Shown: positions 56,207 through 64,000 of the stretch, piece after piece
How the letters are laid out: every line of letters begins with the position of its first letter
Position numbering within the stretch: position 1 is the stretch's first letter
DNA from: Sulfuracidifex tepidarius
GTDB taxonomy: Archaea; Thermoproteota; Thermoprotei_A; Sulfolobales; Sulfolobaceae
Length of the DNA: 64,000 nt
NCBI RefSeq assembly: GCF_008326425.1
Contig: NZ_AP018929.1
Coordinates: 1,130,875 to 1,194,874, forward strand
Direction of reading: 5' to 3'
The notes under the pieces: generated by a model
The model's input: only the letters and a program-made list of their open reading frames with translations
The model's database searches: none
What the model was told of the DNA's origin: nothing
Made by a program: the position numbers and the translations under genes

Positions 56207-59041
56207 ATAAGCTTCCTGAATTCGATAGCTCCTAAATGGCAGGAGGAGTGGGATAAGCAACGAGTTTACCAAGGTAACCCTGATCCGTCTAAACCTAAGT
56301 TCTACTCTACTGCTGCGTTTCCCTATCCCAATAGCCCTATGCATATAGGTCACGGAAGATCCTACGTCACTGCTGACGTGTATTCGCGTTTCAAGAGGAT
56401 GGCCGGTTACAACGTGCTATTTCCCATGGCTTTTCACTTCACCGGTACGCCGATCATAGCCATGGCAGATGACGTTGCGAAGGGTGATAAGGAGCTAATC
56501 TCCATATTTAAGGAAATATACGAAATCCCAGACAGCGTAATACCGAAGCTTTCGGAACCTCTGTTTATGGCTACATACTTTAAGGAAGACATAAAGAAGG
56601 CAATGAAGGAACTCGGGCTAGGCATCGATTGGAGAAGAGAATTCACTACCATTGATCCAGAATTCTCTACTTTCGTGTTATGGCAATTCCAAAAATTGCA
56701 TGATAAAGGGTATATCGTAAGGGATACTCATCCCGTCGGTTGGTGTCCAGTTCATAACATCCCCGTGGGCATGCATGATACGAAAGGAGACATGGAGCCG
56801 GAAATAGGGGAGTATGTTCTGATATACTTTAACTCAGGCGACTTAGTCCTCCCGGCCGCCACATTGAGACCCGAAACTGTTTTCGGTGTTGTAGCAATCT
56901 GGATAAACCCTAACGAGAAGTATAAGGTAATTGAGGCATACGGGAAGAAAATGTTGGTGTCAGAAAGGGCTGCGCTGAAATTCTCCTTCCAAACCGATAA
57001 CGTGAAAGAGATAGACGAGATCAAGGGCTCAGAACTGAAAGGAAGAGAAGCTGTGAACCCTGTGACTGGTTCAAAGGTTCCCATACTCGGAGCTGACTTC
57101 GTTGATCCTATGATGGGGACAGGAGTGGTCATGAGCGTTCCAGCGCATGCACCCTTTGACTACTTCTACGTCAAAAAAGTAAAACCAGATTTAAAGATTA
57201 TTCCAGTTGTTAAATTAGATGGATACTCGGAAATACCAGCAAGTGACCTGGTTGAGAAGAACAACCCGTCTGGGAAAGAGGACCTACAGAAGCTTACTGA
57301 ACAGTTATACAGGCAGGAATACAACAAAGGAAAGGTCAGGGATGACGTCCTCAATCTAGCTAAAGCAGAATACGTCGAGAGCCTAAAGCCCATAGTAGGG
57401 ATGAGTGTACCCGAAGCGAGGAAGCTAGTGACGGACTTCATAATATCTTCAGGTCTTGGTAGAAAAATATACGAGATAATGAACAGACCGGTCTACTGTA
57501 GGTGCGGAAATGAGGTTGTAGTGAAGATATTAAAGGATCAATGGTTCCTAGACTACGGAAACGAGGAGTGGAAGTCCTTAGCCAGGAAACTTCTCTATTC
57601 AATGAGGGTAATTCCAGAAGAGGCGAGAAAAGAGTTCGAGTATGCTTTAGGCTGGCTAGAGAAGAGGGCATGCGCAAGGACGCGTGGATTGGGGACTCCT
57701 TTACCTTGGGACAAGAAGTGGATAATCGAGAGTCTGAGCGATTCTACCATTTACATGGCGTTCTATACCGTAGCTCACAAAATAAGGGAGTATAAGATCC
57801 TTCCGTCTCAGATGAAGACCGAATTCTGGGACTATGTGATGCTAGGGATAGGAGACTTGGACGAAATATCATCCATCACCGGGATAAATAAGGACGTAAT
57901 AGAGGAACTAAGGAAGGAGTTCAACTATTGGTATCCACTAGATTTCAGGCACAGTGGAAGAGACTTGGTTCCGAACCACTTGAGCTTCTTCATATTCAAT
58001 CATGCAGGGATATTTCCAGAGGAGAAGTGGCCCAGGGGCGTTGCTGTGAACGGTCTTTTACTCTATGAAGGGAAGAAGATGAGTAAGAGCCTTAGAAACA
58101 TAGTCCCGCTTAGAAAGAGCATAAGAATGTACAGCGCCGACCTAGTTAGGGCTGTTCTCTCTGCAACGGCAGATATGGGAAGCGACGTCAACTTCTCTGA
58201 AAGCCTAGTGAAGAGCATAGGTGACTCTTACAGATATTTCCTCCAACTGGCGGAACAGTTGAGCTCTTTCACATCAGATCAGCACGGATTTCCAGAGAGG
58301 TGGATCTCATCCGTGTTCAACTCCATGGAAAGAGACGTGACTAAGTACATGGAGGAGATGAATTTCAGAGACGCGTTCAATGAGGCGGTCTTCGTGTTGA
58401 ATTCACAACTTCAGGAGTACTTCGAATTAGTTAAGAGCGAAGGAAGGTCTCCAAACGGCGAGCTTATGAGGCACATCGTCTCTGACTGGGTGAAAATCAT
58501 AGCTCCCTTCTCGCCCCACTTCGCCGAGGAGATGTGGCATAAGCTGGGAAACAAATCTCTAGTTGTAACCGAACCCTGGGTGAAACCAGATCTCAAATTA
58601 ATTGACGAGGTAGCTGAAATGGAACATGAATATCTGGAGAGGCTAGTCTACGACGTGAAATCCATTCTCTCTATCTATAAGGGGAAGCCTAACAAGGCAA
58701 CTATACTGGTCTCGAACGAAGGTCAGTTCAGGATGTTGAGGGAAGCGATTATGTCTATAGAGAGAGGAGAAGGAATGAAAGGCTTCATGGGCAGTGTTAA
58801 GCCATCCAAGGCTGAGATGAAGTATGCCCAAAAGGTTTTCAACTACGCTATGACCATGGATGAGAAGTTGAAGAAGTTCATCAAGCTTCAATTCAATGAG
58901 ATCGATATAGCTAAGGAGATATCTCCTTACCTAAAGGCTAAGCTGGGAATAGAAGTGGAGATAAGGTCTTACGATAAGGAAGACTTGGAGAAGTTCAAGA
59001 AGGAACCTTTACCCATGAAGCCTGCCATTATTATCGATTGA
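56207..59041 (+). CDS. leuS: leucyl-tRNA synthetase, start codon not canonical
   Basis: The open frame has no ATG/GTG/TTG between the stop at 56180-56182 and the ATG at 56339, which lies inside the HIGH motif ('[14 protein letters not shown]') and cannot be the start. The family N-terminus (M-x-FLN-IA-KWQ) aligns with ATA 56207: (I)[17 protein letters not shown]. From there 944 residues follow: editing domain, zinc region '[20 protein letters not shown]', KMSKS '[11 protein letters not shown]', anticodon domain. An out-of-frame leaderless ATG at 56176 could reach it by a +1 shift. Sulfolobales have two LeuRS paralogues; which this is cannot be told. Confidence 0.88.
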   Translation: MSFLNSIAPKWQEEWDKQRVYQGNPDPSKPKFYSTAAFPYPNSPMHIGHGRSYVTADVYSRFKRMAGYNVLFPMAFHFTGTPIIAMADDVAKGDKELISIFKEIYEIPDSVIPKLSEPLFMATYFKEDIKKAMKELGLGIDWRREFTTIDPEFSTFVLWQFQKLHDKGYIVRDTHPVGWCPVHNIPVGMHDTKGDMEPEIGEYVLIYFNSGDLVLPAATLRPETVFGVVAIWINPNEKYKVIEAYGKKMLVSERAALKFSFQTDNVKEIDEIKGSELKGREAVNPVTGSKVPILGADFVDPMMGTGVVMSVPAHAPFDYFYVKKVKPDLKIIPVVKLDGYSEIPASDLVEKNNPSGKEDLQKLTEQLYRQEYNKGKVRDDVLNLAKAEYVESLKPIVGMSVPEARKLVTDFIISSGLGRKIYEIMNRPVYCRCGNEVVVKILKDQWFLDYGNEEWKSLARKLLYSMRVIPEEARKEFEYALGWLEKRACARTRGLGTPLPWDKKWIIESLSDSTIYMAFYTVAHKIREYKILPSQMKTEFWDYVMLGIGDLDEISSITGINKDVIEELRKEFNYWYPLDFRHSGRDLVPNHLSFFIFNHAGIFPEEKWPRGVAVNGLLLYEGKKMSKSLRNIVPLRKSIRMYSADLVRAVLSATADMGSDVNFSESLVKSIGDSYRYFLQLAEQLSSFTSDQHGFPERWISSVFNSMERDVTKYMEEMNFRDAFNEAVFVLNSQLQEYFELVKSEGRSPNGELMRHIVSDWVKIIAPFSPHFAEEMWHKLGNKSLVVTEPWVKPDLKLIDEVAEMEHEYLERLVYDVKSILSIYKGKPNKATILVSNEGQFRMLREAIMSIERGEGMKGFMGSVKPSKAEMKYAQKVFNYAMTMDEKLKKFIKLQFNEIDIAKEISPYLKAKLGIEVEIRSYDKEDLEKFKKEPLPMKPAIIID

Positions 59042-59608
59042 GACTCGGTTCCCCTCTATCCTGATCATGCCCATTTTCTTCATCCTAAAAAGGACCTGTC
59101 TAATCTCGTCCCTACTTGTCTTAGCTCTGGGCGACAGCACGTCACAGATTTCTTTTATAGTGGAAGTGCCGAACTCGCCTAAAAAAGATAGGACTTCATT
59201 CTCGATGGAGCTAAGCTCTGCGTCAACTATATTTCCGTTTAAAATCCTGAATCTAAATCCTTCTTCGCTAGAAGCGAAATACAAGTTCTGTCCTATTTTA
59301 TCCACGCTGATCTCCGTCACATTCTTGAATTTCAACCTTCTATCGAAAGTGGTGAGTATGAAAAATCTGTTAGGGACTAAAGCCTTGTCCTCAATCTCGT
59401 AAGCTAGGACTGTAGAGGTTTCGTCGCACTGGATGGGGAATTCTAGGTCTACGTTTTTGCTCAAATTATCCCCGTTGACGATGCAAACTTTTTCACCTTT
59501 ATCGTGAAGTGCTTTTCCCACGTTCACAACGACTGCGGTGTTAACTAGCTTATAGTACGAATATATCACGCTAGCCCTTTGTCCCAGGATGAAGTCTATG
59601 AACTTCAT
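59009..59608 (-). CDS. 199-aa orphan with C-terminal winged helix
   Basis: The last 65 residues ('[20 protein letters not shown]', '[20 protein letters not shown]', '[16 protein letters not shown]') form a clear winged helix-turn-helix. The first 130 residues are alpha/beta ('[20 protein letters not shown]', '[16 protein letters not shown]', '[15 protein letters not shown]') and could be a degenerate nucleotide- or ligand-binding domain without a P-loop. Possibly a transcription regulator. Divergent from hisC and overlapping the leuS end by 33 nt. Confidence 0.6.
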   Translation of the reverse strand: MKFIDFILGQRASVIYSYYKLVNTAVVVNVGKALHDKGEKVCIVNGDNLSKNVDLEFPIQCDETSTVLAYEIEDKALVPNRFFILTTFDRRLKFKNVTEISVDKIGQNLYFASSEEGFRFRILNGNIVDAELSSIENEVLSFLGEFGTSTIKEICDVLSPRAKTSRDEIRQVLFRMKKMGMIRIEGNRVSIDNNGRLHG

Positions 59609-59668
59609 GTATAAAATAAATGAGGGAAAAAGACAAAAATCATTCTACCTGTCTTGGGTTTCTCGTAA

Positions 59669-60781
59669 GTGCATGCTAGTAACATTTTTAAGCAAAGAGA
59701 AAGAATAGGGGACGGGTTTGTTATTGCACCAACCGAGATAAAAGATAAAATAAAACCTTGGCTTCTACAAGCTAAGGAATACGACTTCACGGATATAAAG
59801 GAAGGAATACGACTTCACCTAAATGAATCTCCCTATAGACCTCCAGATGTAGTGCTTGAGGAAGCGTCAAAGGCAATGGTGAACTGTAATAGATATCAAC
59901 ATCCTGAATTGGTACAGAATTTCAGGGAGTTAGTTTCTGAGTATAACCACGTAGACTTCAACATGGTCTATCCCTCCCCTGGAGCCGACGGATCCCTCAG
60001 GTCTATTTTCTACAATTTCCTTTCCCCTGGATCAAAAATTGTCATCAACAACCCATCTTACAGCATGTACAAGGTCTATTCATCTGTGATGGGGCTTAAA
60101 GTGACAAACATAGCCTTGAGACCGGAAGGAGAATGGTGGGTCGAGGGAGAAGAGCTAACTAAGGAGAGCACTGACGCCGAAATGGTGATAATCGATAATC
60201 CCAATAATCCCACCGGGTCGCCCTTACTTGACAAATCAAAGGTTAAGGAACTAGCTGAAACCACAAAGGGTTTCGTACTGATAGATGAAGCATACTTTGA
60301 GTTCTACGGAAGTACCGTATCTGACCTAGTGAATGAGTATCCCAACCTTATGATAGTGAGGACTCTCAGCAAGGCTTTCTCCATGGCGTCTTTCAGGGTC
60401 GGATACACGATTGCGCATGAGGACGTGGTCAAGGCTCTTCTCAAGAGCTCCACACCATTCGATATAGCGCTTCCTTCCATAGTTGCCGGGATAAAGGCCA
60501 TGGAAAACAGATGGTACGTTAATGATGTCGTCAAACAAGTGAAAGAAAACAGAGAGGTTCTCCTCAAAGGCTTGAGGAACCTAGGGTTGAGGGTATACAA
60601 TTCAGTGACCAACTTCCTTTTGGTCGACACTGATAAGGACTTATGGACTCCTCTATGGAACCATGGTATAGCCATAAGGAGGCTAGGGAAGTACTACAGG
60701 ATCAGCGTTGGGACTAGAGAAGAAGTAAACCTCCTATTGAAAGTGCTAGGTGATTTCCTTGAGAATAGCAATACCAAATAA
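59669..60781 (+). CDS. hisC: histidinol-phosphate aminotransferase
   Basis: PLP enzyme of histidine synthesis. Up to 370 residues from GTG 59669; the family-like part begins near 'PWLLQAKEYDFTDIKEGIRL', 'HLNESPY'. PLP sites: 'PSPGADGSLRSIF', 'VIIDNPNNPTGSP', 'FVLIDEAYFEFYG', and the lysine in 'VRTLSKAFSMASFRVGY'. First gene of hisC-G-A-B-F-D. A TATA-like atttttaagc at 59684-59693 lies inside the N-terminal codons, and no canonical start follows it. The true start is therefore uncertain. Confidence 0.9.
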   Translation: MHASNIFKQRERIGDGFVIAPTEIKDKIKPWLLQAKEYDFTDIKEGIRLHLNESPYRPPDVVLEEASKAMVNCNRYQHPELVQNFRELVSEYNHVDFNMVYPSPGADGSLRSIFYNFLSPGSKIVINNPSYSMYKVYSSVMGLKVTNIALRPEGEWWVEGEELTKESTDAEMVIIDNPNNPTGSPLLDKSKVKELAETTKGFVLIDEAYFEFYGSTVSDLVNEYPNLMIVRTLSKAFSMASFRVGYTIAHEDVVKALLKSSTPFDIALPSIVAGIKAMENRWYVNDVVKQVKENREVLLKGLRNLGLRVYNSVTNFLLVDTDKDLWTPLWNHGIAIRRLGKYYRISVGTREEVNLLLKVLGDFLENSNTK

Positions 60782-61619
60782 GGGTAGACTTAAGGAGCCT
60801 TCTTTGCAGTTTCTCATCGATGTAGGGATCAGACCTCTTGCGAGTGACGATAGAGCGTTAATGATACCGACAAGCTGGGAGAACACCGAGCTGGTCATGA
60901 TAAGGACAGAGGACATACCAAGTATAGTCGAAGCGGGGGCAGCAGATCTAGGAATAACGGGAGTTGATTACATAAAGGAGGCAGGGGCAAACGTTGAGGA
61001 ACTCATCAGGTTGGACTTTGGTAAGTCTAGGATAGTTTTGGCCGTTCCTTCCTCCTGGGACGTGAATGACATTGAAGATCTGAGAGGAAGAGAGATAAGG
61101 ATAGCCACGAAGTACTACAACATCACCAGGTCTTATCTAGAGGAGAAAGGGCTTCACGCTAAGATAGTCAAGATAAGCGGTGCAGCTGAGGTAATGCCAC
61201 TCTTGGGTGCAGCTGACTGTATAGTGGATGTGACAAGTACAGGTACCACTTTGAGGCTTCACGGCCTGAAGCCTATCGACGTCGTGATGGAGTCCTATGC
61301 GTCTGTCATAGGTAACGAGAGGTGGATGAAAGGCTCAGAGTCGGAGAGAGTGAACTTGCTTCTAACTATCATGAAGGGAACTCTCAGCGGGAAAGGGAAG
61401 AAGATGATCTTCATGAACGTGGAGGACAGTAAACTGGACTCCGTTATAAGATCGCTTCCTGCGATGCTCGCTCCATCTATATCGAAATTAGGAGGAACTA
61501 ATGCATGGGAAGTGATGACGGTAGCAGAGGAGAAGGATATACCAGAGATAGTATCCAAGGTAAAGAATAACGGTGCCAGGGATATAGTTATCCTAGATAT
61601 AGAGAAGGTGATAAAGTGA
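60759..61619 (+). CDS. hisG: ATP phosphoribosyltransferase
   Basis: First committed step of histidine synthesis. 286 residues of the long form: 'RIAIPNKGRLKEPSLQFL', 'TEDIPSIVEAGAADLGITGV', 'RIATKYYNITRSYLEEKG', PRPP loop region 'CIVDVTSTGTTLRLHGLKPI', and a C-terminal ACT-like regulatory domain. Start set at TTG 60759 because aggtgat sits 4 nt upstream; the frame extends to GTG 60750. Overlaps hisC by 23 nt. Confidence 0.94.
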   Translation: MRIAIPNKGRLKEPSLQFLIDVGIRPLASDDRALMIPTSWENTELVMIRTEDIPSIVEAGAADLGITGVDYIKEAGANVEELIRLDFGKSRIVLAVPSSWDVNDIEDLRGREIRIATKYYNITRSYLEEKGLHAKIVKISGAAEVMPLLGAADCIVDVTSTGTTLRLHGLKPIDVVMESYASVIGNERWMKGSESERVNLLLTIMKGTLSGKGKKMIFMNVEDSKLDSVIRSLPAMLAPSISKLGGTNAWEVMTVAEEKDIPEIVSKVKNNGARDIVILDIEKVIK

Positions 61620-62318
61620 ATGAAGGTAATTCCCAGTATAGACATTAGCGAAGGCAAGGCTGTGAAAAGGATCAGAGGTAAGTCAGGTTCTGGAATTGAA
61701 GTAGGAGACCCGTTTGAGGTCGCAGAGCAGATTTTCAGCATGGGTTACGATTCAGTTCACGTTGTAGACCTTGACGGCGCTGAGGGGAAGGGTAGGAATC
61801 TCTCGGTCATTAAGAGAATATGTGAGATAGGATTCTCCTCAATTCAAGTGGGAGGAGGAATACGTGACATAGAGTCTGCCTCGTCCATTATAAAAGCAGG
61901 TGCGTCTTCGATAGTCATGTCGACTCTCCCGTTTCAAGACGAAAACAAATTTCTGGAGATCAAGAGGAACATAGGAGACGAGAAGATCCTCGTTTCACTG
62001 GACTACAACTCTGAAGGGAACATCATGGTCAGGGGGTGGTCGACAGCCGTAAACGTTTCCTTGGTCGAAGCAATAGAGAGGTCCAATCGATGGAACCTGA
62101 GGGGGGTAATTTTCACCTACGTGGAAAACGAAGGCACTAAGAAGGGGATCGACGTGAACTTAGGGAGATATACCCACCTAGTTAAGGGTATTAAGGAGTA
62201 TGCAGGAGGTATTTCCACAATGGAAGATCTGAAAACCTTGAAGGGTGCAAGAATTGATTACGCAATAGTAGGCATGGCATTTTACACTAACTCTCTTAAG
62301 GGTGTAATAGATGTCTAG
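61620..62318 (+). CDS. hisA: ProFAR isomerase
   Basis: 232-residue TIM barrel that isomerises phosphoribosylformimino-AICAR phosphate. N-terminal catalytic Asp in 'VIPSIDISEGKAVKRIRGKS', the phosphate loops 'SIQVGGGIRDIESA' and 'YAGGISTMEDLKTLKGARID'. It begins directly at the hisG stop and overlaps hisB by 8 nt. Confidence 0.94.
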   Translation: MKVIPSIDISEGKAVKRIRGKSGSGIEVGDPFEVAEQIFSMGYDSVHVVDLDGAEGKGRNLSVIKRICEIGFSSIQVGGGIRDIESASSIIKAGASSIVMSTLPFQDENKFLEIKRNIGDEKILVSLDYNSEGNIMVRGWSTAVNVSLVEAIERSNRWNLRGVIFTYVENEGTKKGIDVNLGRYTHLVKGIKEYAGGISTMEDLKTLKGARIDYAIVGMAFYTNSLKGVIDV

Positions 62319-62892
62319 ATCTGTTCATAAGGAAAGGGAGACCAAGGAGACTCGCATATCAGTTTACCTGGATCTAGACGTGAAGGGTGATGTTCAGGTG
62401 ACCACACCAGTTCCTTTTTTCAATCATATGCTATATTCCATGCTGTTTTATATGAACTCTAGCGCCAAAATAGACGCTGAGGATAAACAAAGCTTTGACG
62501 ATCACCACGTGGTAGAGGACGTAGCTATAGTTCTCGGTGATTCAATTGCAGAGATACTCGGAGACAGGAAAGGGATAAGGAGGTTTTCCAGTGTTATACT
62601 CCCCATGGACGAAACTTTAGTTCTGGTATCTCTTGATATTTCGGGTAGGGGGGCTTCGTATGTTAGGCTCAAGTTGAGAAGGGATTCCGTTGGAGGACTT
62701 TCGATGGAGAACGTCCCGCATTTTCTAGACACACTTTCGAAGCACGCAGGCTTTACCTTGCACGTAGAGCAAATGAGAGGGAAGAACTCCCATCATATAG
62801 TAGAGGCAGTGTTCAAGGGGTTAGGTATGTCAATTTATGAAGCTACTAGAGTTGTCTCAAACGAGGTTAGGAGCACTAAGGGGTCTTTATGA
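62311..62892 (+). CDS. hisB: imidazoleglycerol-phosphate dehydratase
   Basis: 193 residues, manganese enzyme. Metal-binding repeats '[14 protein letters not shown]', '[15 protein letters not shown]', '[18 protein letters not shown]', '[20 protein letters not shown]' are all present. Monofunctional (hisBd) with no phosphatase domain. Overlaps hisF by 4 nt. Confidence 0.95.
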   Translation: MSRSVHKERETKETRISVYLDLDVKGDVQVTTPVPFFNHMLYSMLFYMNSSAKIDAEDKQSFDDHHVVEDVAIVLGDSIAEILGDRKGIRRFSSVILPMDETLVLVSLDISGRGASYVRLKLRRDSVGGLSMENVPHFLDTLSKHAGFTLHVEQMRGKNSHHIVEAVFKGLGMSIYEATRVVSNEVRSTKGSL

Positions 62893-63638
62893 AAAGGATA
62901 ATAGCATGTCTTGACGTAAAGAACGGAAGAGTAGTTAAGGGTGTGAACTTCCTTAACTTAAGAGATAAAGGAGACCCGGTGGAGCTGGCATCTAAATACG
63001 AAGAAGAGGGGGCTGATGAGATAGTGTTCCTAGATATATCAGCTACGATTGAAGAGAGGAAGACGCTTTTCAACGTCGTGAAGGATACTGCAAGCGTTTT
63101 ATCAATACCTCTCACAGTTGGAGGAGGAATACGTTCATATGAGGATTTCAGACATGCGTTGTCATCAGGAGCTGACAAGGTGAGCATAAATACTGCAGCA
63201 ATAGAAAACCCAGCTCTTATCACTAGAGCGTCTCAGGACTTCGGAGCTCAGGCAGTAGTAGTGGCTATAGACGCTAAGAGAGTAGGGAACAGTTGGAGAG
63301 TGTTTACTAAGTCTGGATCATATGACACTAAACTGGACGCTATCAGTTGGGCAACGGAAGTTGTCGACCTTGGTGCGGGAGAAATTCTTCTCACCAGCAT
63401 TGACAGAGACGGAACTAGAAAGGGGTATGATATAGAACTTACGAGGGAGATATCCTCGAGAGTGAGGATCCCTGTCATAGCAAGCGGGGGCGCAGGGAAA
63501 CCAGAACATTTCCTTGATGTCTTCAACTCAGGTTTGGCAGACGCTGCATTAGCTGCGGGAATCTTCCATGACGGGACAGTGAAAATAGAGGAGCTTAAAA
63601 TCTACCTGAAAGAGAAAGGTGTCGAGGTAAGACTTTGA
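62889..63638 (+). CDS. hisF: imidazole glycerol phosphate synthase cyclase subunit
   Basis: 249-residue TIM barrel. '[20 protein letters not shown]' and the second catalytic Asp in '[20 protein letters not shown]', phosphate loops '[13 protein letters not shown]' and '[18 protein letters not shown]'. Partner HisH is expected further downstream. Overlaps hisD by 4 nt. Confidence 0.96.
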   Translation: MKRIIACLDVKNGRVVKGVNFLNLRDKGDPVELASKYEEEGADEIVFLDISATIEERKTLFNVVKDTASVLSIPLTVGGGIRSYEDFRHALSSGADKVSINTAAIENPALITRASQDFGAQAVVVAIDAKRVGNSWRVFTKSGSYDTKLDAISWATEVVDLGAGEILLTSIDRDGTRKGYDIELTREISSRVRIPVIASGGAGKPEHFLDVFNSGLADAALAAGIFHDGTVKIEELKIYLKEKGVEVRL

Positions 63639-64000
63639 TACATGATAAATTGCCTGAAGTAAGGCCGAACAGTTTAGAACCTTTCCTTGATAAGGTCAAG
63701 GAAATAATAAACGACGTAGTAAGAGACGGAGACCAAGGCCTGATAGACTTAACCGCAAAATTTGACAACGTGAGGCTTTCTTCTGTGAAAGCCTCTGACG
63801 AGGAAATCAAGGAGTCCTCTGAGTCTCTTCCTGAGGAAGTTAAGAGTTCCATTGACATGATATGGGATCAGTTAAAGAACTTCCACGAATCTGCAAAGCC
63901 ACCTAACTTCGGTGGAGGAAGAAACGGAATTTCGTTCGGAATAATGTGGAAGCCTATAGACAGGGTAGGGATTTACGTCCCTGGCGGTCTGAAATCTTAT
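63635..64000 (+). CDS. hisD: histidinol dehydrogenase, N-terminal part
   Basis: Starts at TTG 63635, overlapping the hisF TGA. 122 codons are in the window: [20 protein letters not shown], '[19 protein letters not shown]', '[20 protein letters not shown]', 'PGGLKSY' — the start of the HisD NAD-binding domain. The rest lies beyond the right edge. Catalyses the last two steps of histidine synthesis. Confidence 0.92.
   Translation, partial: MIHDKLPEVRPNSLEPFLDKVKEIINDVVRDGDQGLIDLTAKFDNVRLSSVKASDEEIKESSESLPEEVKSSIDMIWDQLKNFHESAKPPNFGGGRNGISFGIMWKPIDRVGIYVPGGLKSY

Noticed and set aside
57541-57795. Open frame inside leuS in another phase
   Set aside because: Shadow of the leuS coding sequence.

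Overview
The window is a piece of a crenarchaeal chromosome from the order Sulfolobales. This follows from the Orc1-2/GINS23/MCM replication cluster, PolB1 with an N-terminal PIP box, an Sso7c4-type chromatin peptide, Hjc, Fe-S PriL, an A-type ATP synthase operon, archaeal ether-lipid enzymes (CarS, a DGGGP-synthase-like UbiA protein), the Sulfolobales-type acryloyl-CoA reductase, the his order C-G-A-B-F-D, and promoters with a TATA box about 26 nt ahead of the start codon. Base composition is moderate and looks less AT-rich than Saccharolobus solfataricus, so a Metallosphaera- or Sulfuracidifex-like genus is possible. The genus is a guess.

Layout. 1-4450: cation/proton antiporter (partial), acryloyl-CoA reductase, amidase preceded by a leaderless mini-ORF, proteasome beta subunit, PEBP-family protein. 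4451-7253: a five-gene leftward cassette of unknown function: a 149-aa orphan, a 49-aa very acidic peptide with six cysteines, a 77-aa membrane protein, an ABC ATPase interrupted by an in-frame TGA, and an ABC-2 permease. 7476-15285: replication island (rfcS, rfcL, moaC, a winged-helix gene coupled to orc1-2, THUMP protein, gins23, mcm, Sso7c4-like gene). 15690-19170: carS/RecA-paralogue operon, an RNase H-like orphan, tmk, two UPF proteins. 19205-20084: tRNA-Leu, tRNA-Glu with a probable D-loop intron, and a gene relic. 20333-25593: MFS transporter, an ECF transporter with a fused double ATPase, epimerase, methyltransferase.

25653-35090: tRNA-Arg divergent from polB1, DUF2286, aKMT4-like methyltransferase, CDP-alcohol phosphatidyltransferase, priL, metG, atpI. 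35180-40338: A-type ATP synthase operon F-E-A-B-D-(53-aa coiled coil)-K. 40383-46185: proS, eS26, pdxS-pdxT, PIN/ATPase/KH protein, hjc. 46229-49302: ilvB-ilvN-ilvC (leftward) with a structured 5' leader. 49504-55623: HAD phosphatase, circularly permuted GTPase, UbiA lipid prenyltransferase, FAD oxidoreductase, speD, DUF211, tRNA thiolase. 55599-64000: cobalamin adenosyltransferase, leuS, a winged-helix orphan, and hisC-G-A-B-F-D (hisD cut by the window end).

Two themes stand out. The 4.9-7.2 kb cassette is the best candidate for an undescribed system: a secreted or modified cysteine-rich peptide with its own ABC transporter. Second, several clearly homologous genes lack any ATG/GTG/TTG where the protein family must start: ilvN (CTG with a good Shine-Dalgarno), the FAD oxidoreductase after speD, and leuS. 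Together with the in-frame stop in the ABC ATPase and the TAG in the relic at 19.8 kb, this means either unusual initiation or recoding, young mutations, or sequence errors. Re-reading those few positions would decide.
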